From positions 1 to 41,433 of the forward strand of contig MNYQ01000072.1 of the NCBI GenBank assembly GCA_001873185.1: a stretch of 41,433 nt of DNA. Direction: 5' to 3'. The position numbers and the translations under genes are program-made. Under the pieces are notes generated by a model, which worked only from the letters and a program-made list of their open reading frames with translations, had not been told where the DNA came from and ran no database searches. The stretch is from Ignavibacteria bacterium CG2_30_36_16 (GTDB lineage: Bacteria; Bacteroidota; Ignavibacteria; Ignavibacteriales; Ignavibacteriaceae). Below, piece by piece: positions 27,947 through 35,598 of the stretch (the first letter of the stretch is position 1; every line of letters begins with the position of its first letter).

Positions 27947-28807
27947 TTATATCCCGGTCGGATGCCATGTTGTTTTTAATTCTAGCGTTTTTTCAATTAT
28001 GTACGGCGATTCGTTTTGTTCATTATACCAATCATTTTTTTTAAAAAAAACAGTTCGTTTAATATTGTTGCTTGCAAACTCACTTATCGATTTTGTCATC
28101 TTCTCATCATCCCCACAATAGATAATTGAGTTTACATCCATGTGAGAAGCCATGTGGCTGAATAGCTCATCTTTTTTACCTGTCAATATATTTACAACCC
28201 CGCCCGGTACATCGGAAGAGTTTAATACCTCTGCGAGAGAAATTGCAGTTAAGGGTTTGCTTTCAGACGCCAAAACAATAACCGTATTTCCGCCGACAAT
28301 GGCAGGAGCTATTAATGATATTAAACCGAGTAAACTTTGATTTTCGCCGGCAATAATTGAAACAACTCCAACAGGTTCAACATTTGAAAAATTAAAATGC
28401 TGACTTGAAACCGGGTTTACCGTGCTGAACAACTGCTGGTATTTATCGCTCCAACCTGCATAATAAACCAACCTGTCGATAGACCTATTCACCTCTTTTT
28501 GTGCAGCCTTTGCCGATTCGCCCTGGGCAATTAGTTCTGCGATAAATTGTTCTTTTCTGCCTTCGAGCATTTCGGCTATACGGTATAACACCTGCCCTTT
28601 GTTTAAAGCAGTAGTATTTGCCCACGCGGTTTGAGCTTTACGTGCGGCAACAACCGTGTTTCTAAAATCCTTACGCGAAGCTAAACAGATATTTGCAACC
28701 AGGTTGTCTTTTGAGTTTTTAACAGCATAATATCTTCCCGACTCAGTACGCGGGAATTTTCCCCCGATATATAATTTATATGTTTTATTAATGTCTAATC
28801 TGCTCAT
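27947..28807 (-). CDS. Half-length aldehyde dehydrogenase homologue without catalytic domain
   Basis: A 286-residue protein matching only the N-terminal (NAD-binding) part of aldehyde dehydrogenases: YKLYIGGKFPRTESGRYYAV, ARKAQTAWANTTALNKGQVL, VEPVGVVSIIAGENQSLLGL and GGVVNILTGKKDEL. It ends KTTWHPTGI, before the region that would hold the catalytic Cys, and the catalytic Glu motif is also absent. It follows the full-length dehydrogenase by 20 bp in the deoC unit and is a distinct paralogue, not a fragment of it. It reads cleanly from a normal start to a stop, so I favour a non-catalytic partner subunit over decay, but this is inference. Confidence 0.8.
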   Translation of the reverse strand: MSRLDINKTYKLYIGGKFPRTESGRYYAVKNSKDNLVANICLASRKDFRNTVVAARKAQTAWANTTALNKGQVLYRIAEMLEGRKEQFIAELIAQGESAKAAQKEVNRSIDRLVYYAGWSDKYQQLFSTVNPVSSQHFNFSNVEPVGVVSIIAGENQSLLGLISLIAPAIVGGNTVIVLASESKPLTAISLAEVLNSSDVPGGVVNILTGKKDELFSHMASHMDVNSIIYCGDDEKMTKSISEFASNNIKRTVFFKKNDWYNEQNESPYIIEKTLELKTTWHPTGI

Positions 28808-28827
28808 AATTTTTTACCAAAAATTTA

Positions 28828-30294
28828 TTACTCGAATTTTACGTATGGTTTTAAACCCTGCAATCCGCCTTCTCTGCCGAAACCGCTTTCTTTATAACCG
28901 CCGAAGGGCGATGTCGCGTCGAATTTGTTAAACGTATTTGCCCAAATTACACCCGCCTCTAATCTTTGGGTCAGATGAAATATTTTCGCACCGTTTTGTG
29001 TCCATACCCCGGCTGATAATCCATAAGGAGTATTATTCGCTTTTTCAATTACTTCGTTTATTGTCCTAAATGTTTGAACCGTTAAAACTGGTCCGAAGAT
29101 TTCTTCCTGCACAATTTTGTGCGATTGCGAAACATTCAGGAACAGTGTAGGAGCGCACCAGTTACCTTCTTTAGGTAAACTGCATTCGGGTTGATAAATT
29201 TCGCCCCCTTCGCTCAAACCAATTTTTATATAGTTCTGTATTGTCTGTAATTGTTTTTTTGAGTTAATGGCTCCGATATCGGTGTTTTTATCCAATGGAT
29301 CTCCCACAATCAGAGTTTCCATTCTTGCTTTTAGTTTTTGAATGACTAAACCGGCTACTGATTCCTGTACAAACAATCGGCTTCCGGCACAGCAAACATG
29401 ACCCTGATTAAAAAATATTGCATTCACAATACCTTCAACAGCCTGATCTATTGCTGCGTCTTCAAAAATAATATTAGCGCCCTTTCCGCCGAGTTCTAAA
29501 GTTACCTTTTTATCGGTGCCCGCTATTGCTTTGGCAATGTATTTGCCTACACCCGTGGAACCTGTAAAAGCAATTTTGTTTATATCGGGATGATTAACAA
29601 TATTAGCTCCCGTTTCTCCGGCTCCTGTAACAATGTTAACAACCCCTTTAGGTAAACCGCAATCGTTTATTATTTCAGCTAATTTTAATGCTGTTAGCGG
29701 TGTTGATTCTGCCGGTTTTAAAACAATTGTATTTCCTGTTGCCAATGCCGGTGCAAGTTTCCACGCTGCCATTAATAAAGGAAAATTCCATGGAATTATT
29801 TGTCCGACTACGCCGAGAGGTTTTGGTTTTCTATTCGGAAACGCGTATTCCAATTTATCCGCCCAGCCTGCATAATAGAAAAAATGATTTGCCGCAAGCG
29901 GAATATCAATATCTCTTGATTCTCTTATCGGTTTACCGCCGTCTAAACTTTCTATAACCGCAAACTCACGCGCCCGCTCCTGTATCAAACGCGCGATCCT
30001 AAAAATATATTTGCCGCGGTCTTTACCGGACAAATTTGCCCAGCCCTTAAAAGCTTTACGCGCTGCTTTAACCGCTAAATCAACATCTTCCGCGGTAGCT
30101 TCGGCAACGCTCGCAATTTTTTTATCGTTTGATGGATTGATAGTATCAAAGTATTTACCTTTAACCGGTTTAATAAACTTCCCGTCAATATACAAATCGT
30201 ACTGTTTTTGTAAGTTTATATGGTCGGTACTTTCGGGCGCTGCGGCATAATTCCAGGCAGCTTTAAACATATCTTTATTTTCGTTTTTCTTCAT
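28828..30294 (-). CDS. NAD(P)-dependent aldehyde dehydrogenase of the deoC unit
   Basis: A complete 488-residue aldehyde dehydrogenase. It has IPWNFPLLMAAWKLAPALA, the cofactor loop FTGSTGVGK, the catalytic Glu in LELGGKGANI, the catalytic Cys in FFNQGHVCCAGSR and the late EEIFGPVLTVQTF and NNTPYGLSAGVWT segments. It starts two bases after the deoC stop. DeoC releases acetaldehyde and glyceraldehyde-3-phosphate from deoxyribose-5-phosphate, so oxidation of acetaldehyde to acetate is the likely job. The substrate is inferred from this position, not read from the protein. Confidence 0.93.
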   Translation of the reverse strand: MKKNENKDMFKAAWNYAAAPESTDHINLQKQYDLYIDGKFIKPVKGKYFDTINPSNDKKIASVAEATAEDVDLAVKAARKAFKGWANLSGKDRGKYIFRIARLIQERAREFAVIESLDGGKPIRESRDIDIPLAANHFFYYAGWADKLEYAFPNRKPKPLGVVGQIIPWNFPLLMAAWKLAPALATGNTIVLKPAESTPLTALKLAEIINDCGLPKGVVNIVTGAGETGANIVNHPDINKIAFTGSTGVGKYIAKAIAGTDKKVTLELGGKGANIIFEDAAIDQAVEGIVNAIFFNQGHVCCAGSRLFVQESVAGLVIQKLKARMETLIVGDPLDKNTDIGAINSKKQLQTIQNYIKIGLSEGGEIYQPECSLPKEGNWCAPTLFLNVSQSHKIVQEEIFGPVLTVQTFRTINEVIEKANNTPYGLSAGVWTQNGAKIFHLTQRLEAGVIWANTFNKFDATSPFGGYKESGFGREGGLQGLKPYVKFE

Positions 30295-30296
30295 AA

Positions 30297-31193
30297 TTAA
30301 TCTTTTGAAAAATAATTAGATGATTGGTACATCCCTGTTTCAGCTTTAACCAATTGCATAAGAATGTCATTTAATAAACTACTCGCACCGAAACGGAAGA
30401 AGTTTTTATTCATCCATTTTTCGCCGAGAACTTCGTTGAGCATAACGAGATATTGTAAAGCGATTTTTGAAGTCGAAATTCCTCCGGCGGGTTTCATTCC
30501 AATCATTTTACCTGTTTTTATAAAAAAGTCTTTTATTGCATCGAGCATAACATATGTTACCTGCAACGTGGCGGCAGGTTGAACTTTACCGGTTGAGGTT
30601 TTAATAAAGTCAGCGCCCGCGTACATAGCAATTTCGCTCGCCTTTCTAACATTGTCTAATGTATCTAACTCGCCAGTTTCTAATATTACTTTCAGATGAG
30701 CTTTACCACACGCTTCTTTAATAGTGGCAATCTCATCAAAAACATATTGATAATTACCGGCAAGAAATTCGCCTCTTGAAATTACCATATCTATTTCATC
30801 AGCGCCCTGATCTGCGGCAGATTTTGTATCCAACAGTTTTACTTCTAATGCAGACTGTCCACTTGGAAACGCCGTAGCCACAGAAGCCACATGAATACCA
30901 CTCCCCTCAAGGGCTTTTTTTGCAATGCTGACAAATGAAGGGTAAACACAAATAGCGGCAACTTTAGGAATATCTCTTAATAAATCATGCGGATGCATCG
31001 CTTTGTAACAGAGCTGCTGTACTTTGCCTCTTGTATCTTTACCTTCAAGGGTTGTAAGATCAATCATACTTATAGCAAGCTTTAAACCCTCTTTTTTTGA
31101 TGAAGATTTTATACTGCGAGAACAAAATCTTGCTATCCGTTCGTCAACACCGGTGGTGTCGTAAACCGGTAAATTATTTAAGTTTGGAAGCAT
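30297..31193 (-). CDS. deoC: Deoxyribose-phosphate aldolase
   Basis: Splits 2-deoxyribose-5-phosphate into glyceraldehyde-3-phosphate and acetaldehyde in deoxynucleoside catabolism. The TIM-barrel family marks are AAICVYPSFV, VIDMVISRGEF-like strands (GADEIDMVISRGEFLAGNY), KVILETGELDT, the Schiff-base Lys in GADFIKTSTGK, and the phosphate-binding KPAGGIS. At 298 residues it is longer than the E. coli enzyme because of an N-terminal extension of about 40 residues. It is the first gene of a tight unit with two aldehyde dehydrogenase genes and lies 42 bp after folD. Confidence 0.95.
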   Translation of the reverse strand: MLPNLNNLPVYDTTGVDERIARFCSRSIKSSSKKEGLKLAISMIDLTTLEGKDTRGKVQQLCYKAMHPHDLLRDIPKVAAICVYPSFVSIAKKALEGSGIHVASVATAFPSGQSALEVKLLDTKSAADQGADEIDMVISRGEFLAGNYQYVFDEIATIKEACGKAHLKVILETGELDTLDNVRKASEIAMYAGADFIKTSTGKVQPAATLQVTYVMLDAIKDFFIKTGKMIGMKPAGGISTSKIALQYLVMLNEVLGEKWMNKNFFRFGASSLLNDILMQLVKAETGMYQSSNYFSKD

Positions 31194-31234
31194 TTATATC
31201 GTCTAATTATTAAAATTTGTAAATTTTCTTTTGT

Positions 31235-32119
31235 TTAATTCATTCCATTAATTTTCAAATACGCTTTATAAGTATTTTGGAGCAGCATTGCTATTGTCAT
31301 CGGACCAACGCCCCCCGGTACCGGAGTAATAAATGCGGATTTTGGCGCAACTTGATCATAAGCAACATCACCAACTAAACGATAACCTTTCGGTTTTGTC
31401 GGATCTTCAATCCTATTTATTCCAACATCAATAACAACAACACCTTCTTTAACCATATCGCCTTTAATAAATTCAGGGCTGCCCATCGCTGCAATTAAAA
31501 TATCTGCTTGCTTTGTGTAATAACTTAATTCTTTTGCAGCAGAGTGGCAAACGGTTACAATGGAATTTGCATAAGCTTTTTTCTGAAGCATAATATTTGC
31601 AATTGGTTTGCCGACGATATTGCTTCTGCCAACAACCACAACATGCTTTCCCTTTGTCTCAATATTATAACGTTTAAATAATTCATGAATGCCAGCCGGT
31701 GTGCAGGAAACAAAAGTATCTTTTCCGATAACCAGGTTGCCAATACTTATTGGATGGAAGCCGTCAACATCTTTTTGCGGCGATATAGCTTCAATTACTT
31801 TATCTTCGTTTATATGCCCAGGAAGAGGCAGCTGCACAAGTATGCCGTGGTAATTTTTATCTTCATTATATTTTTGAACAAGATTTAAAAGTTCTTTTTC
31901 TGAAGTATCGGAACTGAGTTTTTCAGCCTTAGAACGAATTCCGATTTCGCTGCAGGCTTTTATTTTACTGCTAACATAAACTTCGGAAGCAGGATTATCA
32001 CCGACAAGTATTGTTACCAAACCCGGCACATCATTTCCGCTGACTTTTAATTTATCAACTTTTTCTTTTAACTCTAACCTTATTGTTAAGGCAGTCTCTT
32101 TTCCATTAATTATTTTCAT
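31235..32119 (-). CDS. folD: Bifunctional methylenetetrahydrofolate dehydrogenase/cyclohydrolase
   Basis: Interconverts 5,10-methylene-THF and 10-formyl-THF, feeding purine and formyl-Met synthesis. Visible marks are the active-site YVSSKIKACSEIGI, GILVQLPLPGHI, DVDGFHPISIGNL, the NADP loop VVVGRSNIVGKPIA and the late TPVPGGVGPMTIAMLL. The length of 294 residues is standard. A GTG one codon upstream (32122) is possible; I chose the ATG. It sits between ymdB and deoC on the same strand. A palindrome and AT repeats separate it from ymdB. Confidence 0.96.
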   Translation of the reverse strand: MKIINGKETALTIRLELKEKVDKLKVSGNDVPGLVTILVGDNPASEVYVSSKIKACSEIGIRSKAEKLSSDTSEKELLNLVQKYNEDKNYHGILVQLPLPGHINEDKVIEAISPQKDVDGFHPISIGNLVIGKDTFVSCTPAGIHELFKRYNIETKGKHVVVVGRSNIVGKPIANIMLQKKAYANSIVTVCHSAAKELSYYTKQADILIAAMGSPEFIKGDMVKEGVVVIDVGINRIEDPTKPKGYRLVGDVAYDQVAPKSAFITPVPGGVGPMTIAMLLQNTYKAYLKINGMN

Positions 32120-32165
32120 CACACTTAAAATTTTTAATTTCTAATTTTTAATTTTTAATTTTTAA

Positions 32166-32181
32166 TCCGTTAGCTAACGGA
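32166..32181. repeat. 16-bp dispersed palindrome abutting the ymdB stop
   Basis: A perfect TCCGTTAGCTAACGGA touches the stop codon of the minus-strand ymdB gene and is flanked on its left by four or so TTTTTAA-type units (about 32126-32164). It could act as a transcript-end hairpin or processing site between ymdB and folD, but there is no T-run in the right place for a standard terminator. Confidence 0.8.
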
Positions 32182-32997
32182 TTACTTGTTCTCTTCTTCT
32201 GCTGATCTTATAAATTCCGGGAATATTATTCTTTCCAAAAAAATAGTTTTACCTGTGTTGGTATCAATTTTAAAATAAATTGCGCACAGATGAACATCAT
32301 CTACCGCTGTTTCATATTTCTGCGGCGTCTGGTAAATAAAACGATTTACAGCGGCAATTGTCTTCATACCTATCACCGAGTCATACGGTCCTGTCATACC
32401 GACATCAGTAATATAGCCCATACCATTTGGAAAAATTCTTTCGTCGGAAGTTTGTACATGCGTATGTGTGCCCACCATTGCGCTAATTTTACCATCGAGA
32501 AAATTAGCCATAGCAAGTTTTTCTGCAGTTGCTTCGGCATGAAAATCAACAAAAATAATTTTTGTTTCGGTTTCGATTTTTGAGATTGCCCATTCTGCAG
32601 TTCTAAAAGGACAATCAATTGAAGCCATAAAAGTCCTTCCCTGAAGATTTAAAACTGCGGCTTTCCCTTTTTTAGTCTCCATAATATAAAATCCGTTGCC
32701 GTAAGTGCCCTTTGGATAATTTAATGGACGAAGCATCCTCGCTTCACTCCTCAAGTAATCTTGCGATTGATGTTTATCCCATGTATGATTACCGCCAGTA
32801 ATAACATCAACGCCGAGTTCAAAAAGAGCCTTGCCCTCTTTGACGGTGCAGCCTTTTCCGTCTGATGCATTTTCGCCATTGGCAATAACAAAATCAGCTT
32901 TATATTTTTGAATTAATGATGGGAGAAAAGTTTGGACTATATTCATTCCGGGTTCACCAACAATATCGCCCACAAACAAAATATTAAATTCGTTCAT
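32182..32997 (-). CDS. ymdB: YmdB-family metallophosphoesterase
   Basis: A TIGR00282-type calcineurin-like phosphoesterase; the Bacillus YmdB hydrolyses 2',3'-cyclic nucleotides. The metal-binding motifs are in order: ILFVGDIVGEPG, IANGENASDGKG, ITGGNHTWDKHQ, FVDFHAEATAEK and VGTHTHVQTSDERI. The length of 271 residues is usual. Its start borders the repeat-rich, toxin-antitoxin-containing region, so it marks the left edge of the conserved chromosomal backbone here. Confidence 0.92.
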   Translation of the reverse strand: MNEFNILFVGDIVGEPGMNIVQTFLPSLIQKYKADFVIANGENASDGKGCTVKEGKALFELGVDVITGGNHTWDKHQSQDYLRSEARMLRPLNYPKGTYGNGFYIMETKKGKAAVLNLQGRTFMASIDCPFRTAEWAISKIETETKIIFVDFHAEATAEKLAMANFLDGKISAMVGTHTHVQTSDERIFPNGMGYITDVGMTGPYDSVIGMKTIAAVNRFIYQTPQKYETAVDDVHLCAIYFKIDTNTGKTIFLERIIFPEFIRSAEEENK

Positions 32998-33279
32998 TCT
33001 ATCTTCTTTAAATTGAGTGGCAAATATATTTATAAATGCAGTAACTCGAAAGAAATCAAAAGTGAATATCCATTCTACCTTCTAACTTATAAAGTTACCT
33101 CACGCATGAAATTTTTACTCTTGCTCGTGATCGTAACCTTGCTCGGTTTTAAATCCGATTAAGAGCACGATTACGGTCAAGATCAAGACACTTTGCGTAA
33201 TGTGACTTATAAACTTGTAAACCAGAATTAGGAGTTACCAATTTTCGAGTGGATTATTGAAAGGCTGCCCGTTAGCTAA

Positions 33280-33295
33280 TCCGTTAGCTAACGGA
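33280..33295. repeat. 16-bp dispersed palindrome, perfect copy
   Basis: TCCGTTAGCTAACGGA, preceded by a partial CCGTTAGCTAA copy and followed by AAGCAATCT, the same string that follows the degenerate copy near 40902. Confidence 0.8.
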
Positions 33296-33344
33296 AAGCA
33301 ATCTGATTCATTTGTTGAGATTGCTTCTCTCGCAAAGTGGGACA

Positions 33345-33465
33345 AGTTGTTAAAATCCAACACTGCCGTATTAATTATTTTGGGCACCAAGATTTCCATC
33401 TACTTTTTACATCCGCAAAAAGGAAGGGTTATATTCTTCTTTCGGGATAGCTGCATCCCGTAAGA
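33345..33465 (-). repeat. Truncated copy of the long array repeat (copy D)
   Basis: Shares TCCAACACTGCCGTATTAA, TTTACATCCGCAAAAAGGA and the TCTTCTTTCGGGAT hairpin region with the copies at 34424, 35365 and 36313. It lacks the CCCGCTTCTAGCGGG hairpin and both terminal boxes. Confidence 0.85.
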
Positions 33466-33488
33466 GTTAACACACTCGTAAAATGTAC

Positions 33489-33680
33489 TATTGAAAATGC
33501 AAGCCTCCGGGTTAAGTCGCTTAGCGCCTGCCCTCCGAAACGAAGTGAAGGAGGGGCTTAATCCATCCATAGACCCCGTCCGTTGGCTAACGGATTACGG
33601 GGACACCGGATTATACCTCAGCGCAGTTTACCCCGTTTTTTTTTCGGGGCCAGGCATTAATCCTTGTAACATTATGTTGC
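33489..33680 (-). repeat. Array repeat of the second type, with nested palindrome (copy D2)
   Basis: Homologous to 37448-37575: both share ATTGAAAAT, a GCGCCT segment, CCATCC.TAGA, GGATTAT.CCTCAGC and GGCATTAATCC. Where the 37461 copy has a CCCGC/GCGGG hairpin, this one carries TCCGTTGGCTAACGGA (33579-33594). Its right end (AACATTATG) lies 8-9 bases from the stop of the broken HEPN gene. Confidence 0.8.
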
Positions 33681-33683
33681 ATT

Positions 33684-34070
33684 TTACTTAACTAAATTTT
33701 TTACTTCTATTATTACTCGCTCAGCTAAAACAATTGATTTCTTACAAATATCTTTATCTGGATAAAAGTATGGAAGTGCGCTCCCAAGAGGATATTTTGT
33801 AGGCAAGTAAATACTATCTAAGAAGTCACATTCATCTTCTGTTAATTCTATTGGGATACCATTCTTTTCTAAAATAGTTTTTAATTCCATAATGTTATGA
33901 GTTTTCTTAAATGGTATTACTTTCTCAATAAATAAAGATTTTAACGCTTTCTATATAGATTGTTGAATATTGTTCAGGCAAGGATTATAAAGTTCACTTG
34001 CAATAAGAACTTTCGCGGCTTCAAGATTTTCTTCAGAATATGTGAGCCAACTTTTAGTTTCCTCTTGCAT
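33684..34070 (-). pseudogene. HEPN-domain toxin gene interrupted by an in-frame TAG
   Basis: Reading from the ATG at 34070 gives MQEETKSWLTYSEENLEAAK, then the HEPN core QQSI, a TAG at 33951-33953 (codon 40), and in the same frame KALKSLFIEKVIPFKKTHNI and on to DICKKSIVLAERVIIEVKN. HEPN families normally have Glu at this point (QQxxEKALK), so one G-to-T change in a Glu codon explains the stop. Without the stop the protein would be 128 residues, a normal HEPN length. The start overlaps the MNT antitoxin end by 17 bp, the usual arrangement. A 68-residue tail could restart at 33890 but lacks the first helices. It may be a true nonsense mutation, a sequencing error, or a suppressible codon. Confidence 0.8.
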
Positions 34071-34365
34071 AAATCACTTCTCCGGATGAAACTTCATTTG
34101 AAAAAAAACTATTATTATTTTTATCTAAAATTGGGAATATATCAATAGCTATTTCCTTTGAAATGTTTCTTATAAGCTTTCGATATTTTAATGCAAGAGT
34201 TAAATAATTTTCAGAACTGTTTTGAACAACGGCAATATCTATATCATTTGGAGAATCGCTTTTATTAAAAGAACCAAAGATTATAATTCTTTCAATTTCT
34301 TTTTGTCCTTTTAATGAATTAACTATTTTATTTTTTACTTCAACTTTATTCATAATTTTATTCAT
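34054..34365 (-). CDS. MNT-type nucleotidyltransferase antitoxin
   Basis: A small nucleotidyltransferase of the MNT (minimal nucleotidyltransferase) kind, which neutralises HEPN toxins, in some systems by adding AMP to the toxin. The active-site motif is GSFNKSDSPNDIDIAV (about residues 31-46), with the GS and DxD residues intact, then the third Asp in IAIDIFPI. The length is 103 residues. The HEPN toxin gene follows with a 17-bp overlap but is interrupted. Long repeat A lies 59 bp upstream, making this the first two-gene unit of the array counted from the left. Confidence 0.85.
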   Translation of the reverse strand: MNKIMNKVEVKNKIVNSLKGQKEIERIIIFGSFNKSDSPNDIDIAVVQNSSENYLTLALKYRKLIRNISKEIAIDIFPILDKNNNSFFSNEVSSGEVIYARGN

Positions 34366-34423
34366 AATGATTTCTTTTTTATTTGTTTTTCTTAAATATA
34401 GAATAATGCTTACTTATTTGCCA

Positions 34424-34694
34424 CATAACGGCGTGTTAACCGTCAGGGGTCGGTCAAGTCCGTCAGTCCGGTGGCGAACGGACGGAACAAGTTATTAAAA
34501 CACAACACCGTAATTAATTTTATTTTTGGAATACATCCCGCTTCTAGCGGGGAAAGATTTCCTTCTACTATTTACATCCGCAAAAAGGAATGGTTATATT
34601 CTTCTTTCGGGATAACTACGTCCCGAAAGCACTTGAAATTTTTTTATCTAACATATGGTTTACATGTTGACTTTAATCGGAATAACTTGTTATA
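34424..34694 (-). repeat. attC-like long repeat, copy A
   Basis: Left end: ATAAC, spacer GGCGT, arm GTTAACCG. Right end: arm CGGAATAAC, spacer TT, box GTTAT. The boxes pair with each other and the arms pair with one extra base in the right arm. Inside are the CCCGCTTCTAGCGGG and TCGGGATAACTACGTCCCGA hairpins shared with copies B and C, plus an inserted TCCG/CGGA hairpin near 34459-34485. The right box lies seven bases from the YoeB stop. These ends resemble integron attC sites; the 271-bp length is unusually long for one. Confidence 0.75.
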
Positions 34695-34700
34695 TTGCCT

Positions 34701-34979
34701 TTAGTAGTGATATCTACATTGAACAAAATCTATCTTATCATCTCCAACTACATATACAAGTCGATGCTCTTGAGTTATTCTTCTAGACCAAACTCCGCTT
34801 CCTAAAAACCTTAAAGGTTCTGGTTTTCCTATCCCATCAAAAGGATCTTTCATTATTGCTTCCACAATATCTAAAATTCGCAAAGCTACTTTCCGGTCAA
34901 TTTTTATCCAGTAAGCTAAATCTTCTCTAAATTCTGGTTGAAAAACACTTATTCGTTTCTTCAGAGGTTTATTTTTCAA
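34701..34979 (-). CDS. yoeB: YoeB/Txe-type ribosome-dependent mRNA endonuclease toxin
   Basis: A RelE-superfamily toxin of the YoeB type, which cuts mRNA at the ribosome. The family signature is nearly complete: FREDLAYWIKIDRK, DPFDGIGKPEPLRFLGSG, WSRRITQEHRLVYVVGDD and a C-terminal QCRYHY. Conserved catalytic Glu, Arg and the terminal His-Tyr are present, so it looks active. A TTG at 35006 is also in frame, but the TTG at 34979 has an AAAGGA site about seven bases upstream and gives a more usual length (92 residues); it overlaps the YefM gene by 11 bp. The stop is seven bases from repeat A. Confidence 0.92.
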   Translation of the reverse strand: MKNKPLKKRISVFQPEFREDLAYWIKIDRKVALRILDIVEAIMKDPFDGIGKPEPLRFLGSGVWSRRITQEHRLVYVVGDDKIDFVQCRYHY

Positions 34980-35250
34980 AACCGAATTCCTTTTTAAGAT
35001 TTTCAAGGGTTTGGGCAGGTTCTTTATTCTCTTGAACCCTTAGTAATGTTTTTAATAGTCTTTGTGCATTTTTTGGTGAACGAAGTAAATGGGCAGTTTC
35101 TAAAATACTTGATAATTCACTTTCAGAAACCAGAGCAACATTTTCAGCATTTTTGCGATTTATAATCACAACCTCTTTATTTAATGATACTTCATCTAAT
35201 AAAGATGCTAAATTTGCACGCGCTTGAGTATATGTCATACTTATTGGCAT
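34969..35250 (-). CDS. yefM: YefM/Phd-type antitoxin
   Basis: The cognate antitoxin of the YoeB gene that follows. The N-terminal Phd/YefM fold is clear: MTYTQARANLASLLDEV, then VVIINRKNAENVALVSESEL, with a C-terminal toxin-binding tail. It acts as a DNA-binding autorepressor and wraps the toxin. The length is 93 residues. It is the first gene of the pair, overlapping the toxin start, the usual order. The unit is bounded by repeat A on its downstream side and repeat B 108 bp upstream of this gene. Confidence 0.93.
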   Translation of the reverse strand: MPISMTYTQARANLASLLDEVSLNKEVVIINRKNAENVALVSESELSSILETAHLLRSPKNAQRLLKTLLRVQENKEPAQTLENLKKEFGFEK

Positions 35251-35364
35251 TTTAAAACCTTTCTTAATTGTACAGAGTTAATGTACATATATAAATTCCA
35301 TTTTACAATAGCAAAATAAAACTCAATTCTTCTAAAATTTTGGGGGATACAACTTTTGGGCGAT

Positions 35365-35598
35365 ATAACGGTGTGTTATCCGTCTGAGCCGGACAAGTTA
35401 TTAAAAAACAACACCGCAATTAATTTTATTTTTGGTATCCATCCCGCTTCTAGCGGGAAAAGATTTCCTTCTACTATTTACATCCGCAAAAAGCAAGGGT
35501 TATATTCTTCTTTCAGGATAACTGCATCCCGAAAGTGCTTAAAAAATATTTATCAAAAATTAAATTACGTGTTGACTTTAATCGGAATAACTGGTTAT
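35365..35598 (-). repeat. attC-like long repeat, copy B
   Basis: The best-preserved copy. Left end: ATAAC, spacer GGTGT, arm GTTATCCG. Right end: arm CGGAATAAC, spacer TG, box GTTAT (35594-35598). Read on the minus strand the boxes are GCATAAC and GTTATAT, each one base off the RYYYAAC and GTTRRRY consensus. The arm with the extra base is then the 5' arm, as in known attC sites. The stop codon of the antitoxin gene (35595-35597) lies inside the right box. Internal hairpin CCCGCTTCTAGCGGG is at 35443-35457. Confidence 0.8.

Larger units (their letters stand above)
32998..33683. other. Non-coding repeat cluster at the left end of the toxin-antitoxin array
   Basis: No gene is supported. In order the region holds AGAGCACGA-like simple repeats (about 33117-33195), a perfect copy of the 16-bp palindrome (33280-33295), a GCAATC/GATTGC inverted pair (about 33298-33326), a truncated copy of the long array repeat (33345-33465) and a second repeat block (33489-33680) that touches the broken HEPN gene. 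Short frames across these blocks are built wholly of repeat sequence and are not annotated. Confidence 0.7.

Noticed and set aside
27947-28807. Half-length aldehyde dehydrogenase as a frameshifted end of the neighbouring full-length gene
   Set aside because: It matches the N-terminal part again and the neighbour is already complete, so it is a separate paralogue.
27947-31193. deoC unit as part of a bacterial microcompartment
   Set aside because: No shell protein gene is present, and neither dehydrogenase has an obvious encapsulation peptide.
32932-33691. Three plus-strand reading frames between ymdB and the HEPN gene
   Set aside because: They consist of repeat sequence, including the palindrome and repeats D and D2, and have no ribosome binding sites or protein-like composition.
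33939-33942. A frameshift in the A-run of the HEPN gene
   Set aside because: On careful reading the frame before and after is the same; the only defect is the TAG at 33951-33953.
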